From MED-G105 sp050331095 (GTDB lineage Bacteria; Pseudomonadota; Alphaproteobacteria; Caulobacterales; Parvularculaceae): a stretch of DNA of 64,000 nt. Under the pieces are notes generated by a model, which did not search any database, was not told the origin of the DNA, and saw only the letters and a program-made list of their open reading frames with translations. Below, piece after piece: positions 6,954-15,522 of this stretch (its first letter is position 1; each line of letters starts with the position of its first letter). The DNA lies in contig JBHJHE010000014.1 of the NCBI GenBank assembly GCA_050331095.1, positions 16,639-80,638 on the forward strand, written 5' to 3'. The position numbers were made by a program, and so were the translations under genes.

Positions 6954-9515
6954 ATGCCGCCCGCCAAGCCCACAAGATCAAAGAAGAAGCCTTCGCCCTC
7001 GGCCCCCGCGTCCGCTGCGCTTGCGCCGGCGTTCGCCGACTGGTTCGCGGCCCGCGGCTGGACGCCGCGCGCGCATCAGCTCGCCTGTCTTGACGCGGCG
7101 CGGGCGGGCGCGTCGCACCTCCTCATCGCGCCCACGGGCGGCGGCAAGACGCTCGCCGGCTTTCTGCCGAGCCTTGAGGAGATCGCCGCGCGCGACAGGC
7201 CCGGCGCGCGGGCGCGGCGGGTGCACACGATCTATGTCTCGCCGTTGAAGGCGCTCGCCGTCGACGTCGCGCGCAACGTGGCGACGCCGATCGAGGAGAT
7301 GGGGCTCGACGGCAGCGTCGAGACCCGCACCGGCGACACGCCCCCGGCGCGCCGCCAGCGCCAGAAGATCAATCCGCCGGACATCTTGCTGACGACGCCC
7401 GAGCAGATCTCGCTGATGCTGTCGAACCCGGACAGTTTCGAGTATTTCGCCGGGCTTAAGGCGATCGTCCTCGACGAGCTACACGCCATCGCCTACGGCA
7501 AGCGCGGGCACCTGTTGAGCCTCGCCTTGTCGCGGCTCCACGCGATTGCGCCGGACCTGCGGGTGACGGGGCTCTCCGCCACCGTGGCCGACGCCGATCC
7601 GCTGCTGCGGTTCCTGACGCCGCAAAACCGCAACCGCCGCCCGGCGCGGCTCATCCGCGCCGCGGGCGGGGCCGAGGCGAACGTCCGGGTTCTGAACTCC
7701 GAGCGGCGCATCCCCTGGTCCGGCCACTCCGCCCGCCACGCCTGGGCCGAGGTCTACGACGCCATCAAGGAGGCGGGCCTGACGCTCGTCTTCGTCAACA
7801 CCCGCAGTCAGGCGGAGCTGACGTTCCAGGCCCTGTGGCGGCTCAACGACGACAATCTGCCGATCGCGCTCCACCACGGCTCGCTGGACGTCGCCCGGCG
7901 GCGCAAGGTCGAAGCGGCGATGACGCGGGGCGATCTGCGCGCGGTCGTCTGCACCTCGACCCTCGACCTCGGCATCGACTGGGGCGACGTCGACCTCGTC
8001 ATCCAGATCGGCGCGCCGAAGGGCGCAAGCCGCCTCACCCAGCGCATCGGCCGCGCCAACCACCGCATGAACGAGCCGAGCCGCGCCCTGATGGTGCCCG
8101 ACAACAGATTCTCCGTCCTCGAATGCCTCGCCGCCAGGGACGCGATCGAGGAGGGGGCGCTCGACGGCGAGCCCCTGCGCGACGGGACGCTCGACGTTCT
8201 CGCCCAGCACGTCATGTGCGTCGCCTGCGCCGCGCCGTTCCGGCCGGAAGATCTCTATACAGAGGTATCGTCGGCGGCGCCCTACGCCGAGCTCGACCGC
8301 GCGACGTTCGACCAGGTGGTGAACTTCGTCGCCACCGGCGGCTACGCCCTGAAGAGCTACGACCGGTACCGCCGCATCGTCGAGGACGCCGACGGCGCCT
8401 TCCGCATCCGCAACCAGCGTTTCGCCCAGCAACACCGCCTCAACGCCGGCACGATCGTCGAGGCGCCGGCCCTGAACGTGCGTCTCGCCGTCGGCAAGCC
8501 GCCGCGGCCGGGCCGCATTCTGGGCACGATGGAGGAGTGGTTCTTCGAGGGCCTGACGCCGGGAGACACGTTCCTCTTCGCCGGGGAGGTGCTGCGCTTC
8601 GTCGGCGCGGCGGGGGCGGACATGCTCGTCGTCCGCGCGCCGGGAGCCGAGCCGCGGGTGCCCTCCTGGGCCGGCGGGAAATTTCCGCTCTCGTCCTATC
8701 TCGCGGGGCGGGTGCGCAAGATGATCGAGGACCGCTCATATTGGCCGCAAACGCCGGGCCCGATCCGGGAATGGCTGGAGTTGCAGGCCGAACGGTCGGT
8801 CATTCCGGGAGAGGACGAGCTGCTCGTCGAGACGTTTCCGAACGGGAACCGCTTCTTTCTCGTCTGCTACCCCTTCGACGGCGTCCTCGCCCACCAGACG
8901 CTCGGCACCCTGATCACACGGCGGCTCGAACGCGGCGGCGCGCAGCCCCTCGGCTTCGTCGCGACGGAGTACTCCCTGTCGGTCTGGGGGCGCCGGGATA
9001 TGGAGCGGGTCGACATGGGCGCGCTCTTCGACGAGGACATGCTGGGGGACGACCTCGAAGAGTGGCTGTCGCAGTCGTTCCTGATGAAGCGCACGTTCCG
9101 CAATTGCGCGATGATCTCCGGCCTCGTCGAGCGGCGCCATCCGGGGCAGGAGAAGTCCGGCAAGCAGGTGACGTTCTCCTCGGACCTGATCTTCGACGTT
9201 TTGCGCGAGCACGAACCGGATCATATTCTCCTGAAAGCCGCCTGGGCGGACGCCGCCGGCGGCTATCTCGACCTCGCCCGGCTCTCCGGCCTCCTCGCGC
9301 GCGTCAAGGGGCGCATCCGCCACGCGCCGCTGGAGAAGGTCTCGCCCCTCGCGGTGCCGGTGATGCTCGAGATCAACAAGGACGTCATCGTGGGCGGCGA
9401 CGCCCAGGAGCAGATGCTGAAGGAAGCCTCCGACGCGCTGATCGCCGAGGCGATGGGCCAGGAAGAAACGGGCCACGACGAAAAGGGGCGGGAAAAAATG
9501 GAACGGGACGAATAA
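6954..9515 (+). CDS. ligase-associated DEXH-box helicase (Lhr family)
   Basis: An 853-residue superfamily 2 helicase of the Lhr type. Motif I is APTGGGKT (about residue 59), followed by YVSPLKALAVD (Ia) and the DELH box (about 174). GLSAT is motif III, and TSTLDLGIDWG plus QRIGRANH are motifs V and VI. The length and C-terminal domain fit the ligase-associated DEXH helicases that act with the MBL exonuclease, ATP-dependent ligase and PdeM in repair of crosslink or cisplatin damage. The ATG at 6954 gives an N-terminus just before the helicase fold. The C-terminus ends in a 15-bp period charged tail. pdeM starts on the next base. Confidence 0.9.
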   Translation: MPPAKPTRSKKKPSPSAPASAALAPAFADWFAARGWTPRAHQLACLDAARAGASHLLIAPTGGGKTLAGFLPSLEEIAARDRPGARARRVHTIYVSPLKALAVDVARNVATPIEEMGLDGSVETRTGDTPPARRQRQKINPPDILLTTPEQISLMLSNPDSFEYFAGLKAIVLDELHAIAYGKRGHLLSLALSRLHAIAPDLRVTGLSATVADADPLLRFLTPQNRNRRPARLIRAAGGAEANVRVLNSERRIPWSGHSARHAWAEVYDAIKEAGLTLVFVNTRSQAELTFQALWRLNDDNLPIALHHGSLDVARRRKVEAAMTRGDLRAVVCTSTLDLGIDWGDVDLVIQIGAPKGASRLTQRIGRANHRMNEPSRALMVPDNRFSVLECLAARDAIEEGALDGEPLRDGTLDVLAQHVMCVACAAPFRPEDLYTEVSSAAPYAELDRATFDQVVNFVATGGYALKSYDRYRRIVEDADGAFRIRNQRFAQQHRLNAGTIVEAPALNVRLAVGKPPRPGRILGTMEEWFFEGLTPGDTFLFAGEVLRFVGAAGADMLVVRAPGAEPRVPSWAGGKFPLSSYLAGRVRKMIEDRSYWPQTPGPIREWLELQAERSVIPGEDELLVETFPNGNRFFLVCYPFDGVLAHQTLGTLITRRLERGGAQPLGFVATEYSLSVWGRRDMERVDMGALFDEDMLGDDLEEWLSQSFLMKRTFRNCAMISGLVERRHPGQEKSGKQVTFSSDLIFDVLREHEPDHILLKAAWADAAGGYLDLARLSGLLARVKGRIRHAPLEKVSPLAVPVMLEINKDVIVGGDAQEQMLKEASDALIAEAMGQEETGHDEKGREKMERDE
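9456..9515 (+). repeat. diverged 15-bp period tail of helicase gene
   Basis: The last four 15-bp blocks of the helicase gene encode GQEET, GHDEK, GREKM and ERDE followed by the stop. The units are diverged but keep the 15-bp period and a G/E-x-[ED]-[EK] pattern. Confidence 0.55.
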
Positions 9516-10286
9516 GTGGACGACGGACGGATCGACCTGCAGGTCAACGGCGCGCGGCTCGTGGCGCTGCCCGCGGGCGCGCTTTACTGGCCCGACGAAG
9601 AGACGCTGATCGTCGCCGACCTCCATTTTGAGAAGGGCACGGCCTACGCCCGCGACGGTGTGCTCCTGCCGCCCTACGACACCCGCACGACCTTGCGCCG
9701 TCTCGCCGTCATCGCGAAGCGGCTCGCGCCGGCGCGGATCGTCTCCCTTGGCGACGCCTTTCACGACCGCGGCGCGCAAGGGCGCATGGACGCCGAGGAC
9801 GCCGACTTCCTGGCGGCGCTTATGGGCGCCGTTCGGTGGACCTGGATCCTCGGCAACCACGCCCCCGAACCGCCGGCGCGGTTCCGCGCCGACACCGCCG
9901 AGGCGTTGCGCGTCGGGCCCGTCGTCTTCCGCCATGAGCCCGTCGCGGGCCCCGCGCCCGGCGAGATCTGCGGCCACCTGCACCCGTGCGCGCGGGTCAA
10001 GGCGAGCGGCCGGCTCATCCGCCGGCGCTGCTTCGCCGGCGACGGGACGCGGCTCATCCTGCCGGCGTTCGGGGCCTATACCGGGGGGCTCAACGTCCTC
10101 GACGCCGCCTATGAGGGGCTCTTCGGCGAGCTCACGGCCTGGGTCCTCGGCGGCAAGGGCGTCTATCCCTTCGCGAGCCGCAAACTCGCCCCCGACGGGC
10201 CCGGCGGCGCGCGCGTCGTCGACAAGTCCCCGTGGCGCGCCCATCTCGGCGAGGCGCCGGGCCCGAAACGCCTCGTTCAGCGCTAG
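9516..10286 (+). CDS. pdeM: ligase-associated DNA damage endonuclease PdeM
   Basis: A 256-residue calcineurin-like phosphoesterase. Metal-binding motifs are in order: DLHFEKG (about residue 33), GDAFHD (about 75), GNHAPE (about 112) and GHLHP (about 151). This matches PdeM, the endonuclease/phosphoesterase partner of the ligase-associated repair set. The GTG at 9516 immediately follows the helicase stop, so the two form one operon. It ends in TAG. Confidence 0.9.
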   Translation: MDDGRIDLQVNGARLVALPAGALYWPDEETLIVADLHFEKGTAYARDGVLLPPYDTRTTLRRLAVIAKRLAPARIVSLGDAFHDRGAQGRMDAEDADFLAALMGAVRWTWILGNHAPEPPARFRADTAEALRVGPVVFRHEPVAGPAPGEICGHLHPCARVKASGRLIRRRCFAGDGTRLILPAFGAYTGGLNVLDAAYEGLFGELTAWVLGGKGVYPFASRKLAPDGPGGARVVDKSPWRAHLGEAPGPKRLVQR

Positions 10287-10395
10287 ATGTGGCGCGTACT
10301 CGGCTGCAATTGACAAAATCGGCGGCCGGCGCGTAACACCCGCGCTTCGATTGAACCCCGCGCCCGCCGCGCGCGCCCGCTCGGAAACCGGACCG

Positions 10396-10521
10396 ATGAA
10401 AGTCAGAAGCTCGATCAAGTCGTTGAAGGCGCGCCACAAGGACTGCCGCGTCGTGCGCCGCAAGCGCCGCATCTACGTCATCAACAAGACCCAGAAACGC
10501 TTCAAGGCGCGCCAGGGTTAA
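10396..10521 (+). CDS. rpmJ: 50S ribosomal protein L36 (zinc-free form)
   Basis: 41 residues, MKVRSSIKSLKARHKDCRVV to the C-terminus FKARQG. Only one cysteine remains and the zinc-binding C-x2-C...C-x-H pattern is absent, so this is the YkgO-like, zinc-independent form that alphaproteobacteria commonly use. It stands alone with about 110 bp upstream for a promoter. Confidence 0.92.
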   Translation: MKVRSSIKSLKARHKDCRVVRRKRRIYVINKTQKRFKARQG

Positions 10522-10588
10522 TCCCCGGTCCGTACATCGCGTTTTCGTGGGTTGGATCGTTAAGCGCTGCGCGGTAGCTTCGCGGCGT

Positions 10589-11164
10589 ATGGGTGTGTGC
10601 GTTTCCCGTCCAGGGCGATTACTCGCGCGCGCGGCCGCCGTGGGCGCTGCGTTGTCGCTCGTCGCGCCGGCGCACGCGGACCATGACGATCCAAGCCTCG
10701 ACGGGCTCTTCGACGACCTGAAACGCGCCGAAGCCGCCGACGCCCCGGCGATCGCCGCGCGCATCGACGCGATCTGGGCCGACGCGCCAAGCGACACCGT
10801 GAACGTTCTCTATGAGCGCGCCGAGGCGAGCTTCGAGGCCGGCGACGCCGACCTCGCCCGCATCGTCGTCGACCACGCCCTGGCGCTCGGCCCGGGCTTC
10901 GCCCAGGGCTACGCCCTGCGCGCGGCGATCCGCCTGCGCATCGAGGACGTCTCCGGCGCCGTGGAGGATCTGGAGCGGGCGATCGACATCGAGCCGCGCC
11001 ACTACCCAGCGCGCATCGTCCTCGGCGAGATCCTCGCCGACGGCGGCGAGCCCGAGGCGGCGTTCGACATGCTGCAAGAGGCGCTTTTGTGGAACCCCCA
11101 CGCCGAGCGCGCCCGCGACGCCGCCCGGCGCATCCGCCGCGAGCTCGACGGCCAGGAGATCTGA
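10589..11164 (+). CDS. TPR-repeat exported protein
   Basis: About 191 residues. A signal peptide (MGVCVSRPGRLLARAAAVGA to HADHD) is followed by three tetratricopeptide-like repeats, e.g. VLYERAEASFEAGDADLARI, GYALRAAIRLRIEDVSGAVE and YPARIVLGEILADGGEPEAA. TPRs are protein-protein interaction scaffolds, and this one should sit in the periplasm. I chose the ATG at 10589 over the GTG at 10547 because it gives a compact signal peptide. Function unknown. Confidence 0.8.
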   Translation: MGVCVSRPGRLLARAAAVGAALSLVAPAHADHDDPSLDGLFDDLKRAEAADAPAIAARIDAIWADAPSDTVNVLYERAEASFEAGDADLARIVVDHALALGPGFAQGYALRAAIRLRIEDVSGAVEDLERAIDIEPRHYPARIVLGEILADGGEPEAAFDMLQEALLWNPHAERARDAARRIRRELDGQEI

Positions 11165-11172
11165 AGGCCCCC

Positions 11173-11198
11173 CTCAAGGCTCTCAAGGCTCAAAGGTC
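11173..11198 (+). repeat. 9-bp tandem repeat between TPR gene and gapR
   Basis: CTCAAGGCT occurs twice in tandem (11173-11181 and 11182-11190) with a diverged third copy, in the spacer upstream of gapR. Confidence 0.6.
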
Positions 11199-11301
11199 GG
11201 ACGGGCCGGTTTTCCCCAAAGGCCGAATTTCGGCTTGCCGTCATCCCGCGGCGCACCGCTTAATCGCGACACGAGCGAATCATGAAAGCGAGGCGATCCC
11301 C

Positions 11302-11577
11302 ATGGCCGACGGCGCAACCGACATCAGCGCAGAGCACGCGACGGGCGGCGTCGCGGCCGACCGCCTGCGGAGCTTCATTGAACGGATCGAACGCCTGGAG
11401 GAGGACAAGCAGGCCGTCATGGGCGACATGAAAGAGGTCTACGCGGAAGCCAAGGGCGAGGGCTACGACGCCAAGATCATGCGCCAGATCGTCCGCCTGC
11501 GAAAGATGAACCGCGCCGCCCGCCAGGAGCAGGAAGCGCTCCTGGAGCTCTACATGTCGGCGCTCGGAGAAGCCTGA
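11302..11577 (+). CDS. gapR: GapR-type nucleoid-associated protein (DUF2312)
   Basis: 91 residues. The stretch RLRSFIERIERLEEDKQAVM and then EVYAEAKGEGYDAKIMRQIV, ending ELYMSALGEA, matches DUF2312. In Caulobacter this family is GapR, a nucleoid-associated protein that binds overtwisted DNA ahead of replication and transcription forks. The protein is almost entirely helical (coiled coil). A GGCGATCCCC spacer gives no strong ribosome-binding site, but the ATG at 11302 matches the usual family length. Confidence 0.9.
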   Translation: MADGATDISAEHATGGVAADRLRSFIERIERLEEDKQAVMGDMKEVYAEAKGEGYDAKIMRQIVRLRKMNRAARQEQEALLELYMSALGEA

Positions 11578-11628
11578 AGCCGGGGCGGGCGTCGCCCCGT
11601 CGGCCGACAGCGCGCCGCGTCGACCGCG

Positions 11629-12177
11629 TTATTCGGTTGGCTGAACGCCCAGGTCCTCCTGATCGACGGGCGTGTTCTGATCGAAGAACAAGAGCCAGCG
11701 GCCCTCGGTCAGGCGAAACTGAAGCGACAGATAGCTCCGCTTCGCCGCCGCCTCGGGGGCCTCCCGGTACTGGTATATGACGAGGGCGCTCGCAAGCCGA
11801 TCGCCGACGTCGCAGCGAAGGATCGTCGGGGTCCAGCGCCATCCGTCGTCGCGAAACCAGGCGCGGTGCAGTTCGATGGCGGCGGCCTCGCCGTCGACCA
11901 ACGCGCCGTTCGGAAGCACGATGACGAGGTCCTCGGCGATGGTCGAGACGTAGGTTTCGAAGTCGCGGCTTGACACGGCTTCCAGATGCCGGAGCAGGTC
12001 GGCGTCGAAAGACGAGGACGACGGCTCGTCGCCGCCGCGGCAGCTCCCGACGACCTCCGCTTGAACGCCGCCGCCGCCGATCGCCGCCAGGCTCCCGGCG
12101 ACGCCCGCGCCGGCGGCGCGCAACGCCCTGGCGGCGCCGCGCCTCGTCGCCGCCGACTGGCGGCGCATCAACCGCAT
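11629..12177 (-). CDS. exported SnoaL/DUF4440-like protein
   Basis: 182 residues. An Arg-rich signal-like N-terminus (MRLMRRQSAATRRGAARAL) with a hydrophobic core suggests export, possibly by Tat. The body looks like an NTF2/SnoaL fold: FETYVSTIAEDLVIVLPNGA, then IELHRAWFRDDGWRWTPTIL and LQFRLTEGRWLLFFDQNTPV. Members of this fold range from isomerases to binding proteins, so no function is claimed. A second ATG nine bases downstream is possible. Confidence 0.65.
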   Translation of the reverse strand: MRLMRRQSAATRRGAARALRAAGAGVAGSLAAIGGGGVQAEVVGSCRGGDEPSSSSFDADLLRHLEAVSSRDFETYVSTIAEDLVIVLPNGALVDGEAAAIELHRAWFRDDGWRWTPTILRCDVGDRLASALVIYQYREAPEAAAKRSYLSLQFRLTEGRWLLFFDQNTPVDQEDLGVQPTE

Positions 12178-12394
12178 CGACGCGCCCGCGCGCGATTACA
12201 CGCTCCGTTTTCCAACCAATCCTCGCTCGCCGCTCTCTCGCCGCCGTCGGAACCGCGAACCGCCGTCCGTGATCGCCGTCGGCGACGGTCGTTCAATTCT
12301 CGATGGTCGAGCGCCGCCGGACGACGGCGCTCCGAACCTCGATATAATAAACGTGCACGTATTACTCTATTTCATTTTATTCGGATTGAATAAT
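12178..12394. other. gene-free stretch left of palindromic repeat
   Basis: About 217 bp with no convincing gene on either strand. It becomes AT-rich near 12340-12394 (TATTACTCTATTTCATTTTA), unlike the rest of the window, immediately before the palindromic element. Confidence 0.5.
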
Positions 12395-12502
12395 GGCGTC
12401 CGCTTTGATGGCCTGTCAAGGACAAGCCGCTTCGCGGTCGCCGAAGGCGATCCTTGACAGGCCATCAAAACGGCGCGACCGTTCCACCAGAAAAATCAAT
12501 AG
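12395..12502 (+). repeat. palindromic intergenic element, copy 1
   Basis: A 108-bp element. Perfect 19-bp inverted arms (12404-12422 and 12451-12469, TTTGATGGCCTGTCAAGGA and its complement) flank a 28-nt centre that contains a smaller CTTCG/CGAAG hairpin. It ends in AATCAATAG. Copy 2 (23812-23919) is exactly the same length and about 82% identical by eye; copy 3 (29378-29470) lies in the opposite orientation. Confidence 0.85.
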
Positions 12503-12615
12503 GTAAATATGAATAGAGGCGGGAAGCGGACCTGTTTAGGGTCTGTACTGAAGCCAACCTAATCGAGTTCTTTGCGCAAAGCGTGATTCACGATTCCCGT
12601 CAAAGGCAGGCGTGA

Positions 12616-12786
12616 ATGGCGCGATTTGATCTGTCCGATGAAAAAGGCGCGGCGATCAAACCGTCGCCGCCGAAACGCGCGCGACAGGCCCGGCGCGCAC
12701 GGATGACTGCAACGTTCTGAACGGGCTTTTCCATATTCTCCGTATGGGCGCGCCGTGCGCGCTGACCCGCGAGTACGACGCTACCC
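12616..12786 (+). pseudogene. IS5-family transposase remnant (N-terminal fragment)
   Basis: The ATG at 12616 opens MARFDLSDE, the classic start of IS5-family transposases of the IS427/IS1031 type. After at least one frameshift the sequence NVLNGLFHILRMGAP (from about 12709) matches the next conserved block, usually RVLNGIFWVLRTGAPWRDLP. Similarity is lost shortly after, before the DMT transporter gene. The upstream stretch GGGTCTGTACTGAAGCC (about 12539) may be a remnant of the left terminal repeat; I could not find a partner repeat. Clearly a dead fragment. Confidence 0.75.
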
Positions 12787-12833
12787 AGATCGGTCATGCG
12801 CACGAAAACCACCCGCCTTTTGTCGAACGCGCG

Positions 12834-13757
12834 CTAACGGCGGGCGGTCAGCGTCGCGCCGACGACCGCAAGGACAGCGCCGCCAAGGATCCAGCCGGAC
12901 AGCGAACTCAGCCCGAGGAGGCTGAGAAGCATGACCGCGACGATTGGCGTCATGAACGCCATGCTGCCGATGACGGCGGGGGCGCCCGCGCGCGTCGCGC
13001 GATCCCAGAGCATGTTCGACGTGGTGAACGGACCAATTCCGATCGCAACGATCGCAAGCGTTTCCGGGATCGTCGGCAGGTATCGGGGCTCGAACGCAAG
13101 ATGCGCAATAAACGAGGCGACAGCGATCACGCCCATGGACGGCCCAACGACGTCGCGTCGTGTTTTCGCGGTCGCGCGGGCGACGGAATAAAGCGCAAAG
13201 GTCAAGGCGCCGCATATGCCGAGGACGACGCCGAACGCACTCAGTTCGCCGCCGCTCAACCTGGAGGCCAGCGCCAAGGCGACGCCGCCGAAGCCCGCGA
13301 AGACGCCAAGCCACTGAAGCGCGCTCGGCGCACGCTTCAAAGCAAGGGCAGAGAAGCCGACCATAAAGACCGGCCACAGATAATGGACGATGTTGGCCTC
13401 TGCTGGACCGATCCTCGCTATCGCCGCCAGGTAGAACGCGTTGTTGCCGAGAAGGCCGAGGGCGACCACGAAGATCGAGCGTCTTGGAACGTCCATCCAG
13501 CCTCGAAGATCGCGGCGTTTGAGCGCGAGCGATGCGGTCGCGACGAAACCGGCGGCCGCAGCGAGGCTAAGTATCAGGAACGGCGGGGTCGGCTGCGCGA
13601 TCGACGCGAGCGACGGCCAGGTCGCCCATATCACGACGGCGCCGCCGGCGAGGCCGATAGCCTTGGCGCGCGGTCCGGCGGGAATCCGCCGGGAGACGAT
13701 CTCGGCAAGGTCTGTCCACCTCACAAGCGCCTGCGGTCGACCCGTCGCCATCTCCAT
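12834..13757 (-). CDS. EamA/DMT-superfamily transporter
   Basis: 307 residues with about ten hydrophobic helices in two similar halves, the EamA arrangement (AIGLAGGAVVIWATWPSLAS for helix 1; VVLGICGALTFALYSVARAT starting the second half; PAVIGSMAFMTPIVAVMLLS near the end). It belongs to the drug/metabolite transporter superfamily; substrate unknown. Two ATGs (13757 and 13751) are possible starts. It reads in the same direction as the upstream response-regulator gene, with about 155 bp between them. It ends in TAG. Confidence 0.85.
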   Translation of the reverse strand: MEMATGRPQALVRWTDLAEIVSRRIPAGPRAKAIGLAGGAVVIWATWPSLASIAQPTPPFLILSLAAAAGFVATASLALKRRDLRGWMDVPRRSIFVVALGLLGNNAFYLAAIARIGPAEANIVHYLWPVFMVGFSALALKRAPSALQWLGVFAGFGGVALALASRLSGGELSAFGVVLGICGALTFALYSVARATAKTRRDVVGPSMGVIAVASFIAHLAFEPRYLPTIPETLAIVAIGIGPFTTSNMLWDRATRAGAPAVIGSMAFMTPIVAVMLLSLLGLSSLSGWILGGAVLAVVGATLTARR

Positions 13758-13912
13758 TGACTTAAAACTCTCCGCGCCTCGCGGAGACCTCGTATCCGCG
13801 TTCAGGCGGGGCCGGAAGACGTTCGCGCTATCAAGCGGAGCCCAGCCCCCCGCGTCGCCGCCAGCCGCGCCCTGTCCAACGCAAGCGCCTAGGGGCGCGG
13901 AGACCGGCCCCT

Positions 13913-15391
13913 TTAGCTCGCTTCGCGGGCCTGGAGGCCGTGTTCCTTCAATTTGCGGTATAGCGTCGATCGGCCCATGCCGAGGCGGCGGGCGACTTCG
14001 GACATGCGGCCGTTGTAGGTGGCGATGGCGAGTTCGATGAGGCCGCGCTCGATGTCGTGGAGCGAGCGCACATGGCCCTCGCGGTCGAACGCCTCGACGC
14101 CGGCGTGATCCGCCGCGTCGTCGATATAGGCCGCATCCGGATCGACCGCCGCCGCCTCGTCCGGATCGTCGAGGGCGAGGGGCGGGCCCATGTCGACGCC
14201 GGCGGCGTCGAATTCGGCGGCGAGGAGGGGAAAGTCGCGCGCCGACAGGAACGCGCCCTCGGCGAGGACCACGGCGCGGAAGATCGCGTTCTCGAGCTGG
14301 CGGACGTTGCCGGGCCAGGGCTGGCGCTTCAGGACCTCCATGACCTCGTGGCGCACGCCGCGCACGTCGCGCCCCTCTTCGGCGTTGTAGCGCTTGATGA
14401 AGTGGTCGATGAGCGCGGGAACGTCGTCGGCCCGATCGCGCAAGGGCGGCACGTGCACGGGGAAAACGTTGAGGCGGTAGAAAAGGTCCTCCCGGAACCG
14501 GCCCTCGGCGACTTCGACCGCGAGGTCGCGGTTCGTCGCGGAGACGACGCGGACGTCGACCTTGACGGGGCGCTTGGCGCCGATGGGGTCGACCTCGCCC
14601 TCCTGGAGGACGCGCTAGAGCTTCACCTGCATGTCGGCCGGCAATTCGCCCACCTCGTCGAGGAAGATCGTGCCGCCGTCGGCCTCCTGAAACTTGCCGA
14701 CGTGCCTCGCATTGGCGCCGGTGAACGAGCCTTTTTCGTGGCCGAAGAGAATGCTTTCGACGAGGTTTTCCGGGATCGCGCCGCAGTTCACGGTCACGAA
14801 GGCGCGTCGCGAGCGGTCCGAAGAGCCCTGGATCGCGCGGGCGACCATCTCCTTGCCGACGCCGCTTTCGCCGGTGATCAGGATGGGGATGTTCGAGGCC
14901 GCGGCGCGCTCGCCGAGCCGGGCGACGTTGCGCAGGGCGGGGCTGTCGCCGACGAGGTCGCGAAAGCCCATGGCGCCGTCGCGCTTGCGCTTGAGGCGCG
15001 AGACCTCGCCGCGCAGGGTGGAGAAGTTGAACGCGTTCTTGATGGAGACGACGACGCGCTCCGGCGAGGCGGGCTTGACGAAAAAGTCCGCCGCGCCGTT
15101 CTGCATCGCCTCGACGACGGTGTCGACGCCGCCCTGCGCGGTGAGCACGATGACAGGGAGGTCGTCCTGCAGCGCCTTCATGCGCTTCAGGGCCTCCATG
15201 CCGCCAAGGCCCGGCATTCTGAGGTCGAGCATGACGAGGGCGACGCTCGCGCCCCGCTCGCTCTGCATGACGTCGCTCGCCGCTTCCCCGCTGTCGGCCT
15301 GGATCACCGGATAGCCCGCGCGCTCGCAGACGGCCTGCATCAGCCGGCGCTGGGTGGGATCGTCGTCGACAATCAGGATGGTCTGGGCCAT
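13913..15391 (-). pseudogene. sigma-54 response regulator (NtrC/TacA-like) with in-frame amber codon
   Basis: A full-length regulator (492 codons) in one frame, interrupted by a single TAG at 14615-14617 (codon 259). The receiver domain has DDD, LDLRMPG (phosphoacceptor Asp near 56) and VKPAS. The AAA+ domain has Walker A GESGVGKE and GSFTGA, with LDEVGELPADMQVKL just before the amber codon. After it the frame resumes with RVLQEGEVDP, NPW/WPGNVRQLENAIFR and a Fis-type HTH (SEVARRLGMGRSTLYRKLKE). The normal sequence would read QVKLLRVLQEG, so TAG replaces a leucine codon (TTG to TAG is one change). The receiver resembles Caulobacter TacA; that is inference. As read, the product lacks sensor II and DNA binding. 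Confidence 0.8.
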
Positions 15392-15522
15392 TGCGGGGTC
15401 CGCTCTCGACTTCGCTTGAACTCGTTCGAGATAGCGCCCCGGCGTTAACGACCGCTTTCAATCGTCTCATTCCGGGGCGCCCGGCCGCCAACCGCCGCGC
15501 GGCCGTTTTCGAGGAGATCCGC

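Noticed and set aside
12600..12812. Readthrough extension of the DMT transporter beyond its TAG
   Set aside because: The frame stays open for ~75 codons, but the transporter ends at the usual place and the extension is antisense to the IS5 remnant.
13892..13914. Terminator downstream of the sigma-54 regulator
   Set aside because: A GGGGC/GCCCC stem is present, but there is no T-run on the minus strand.
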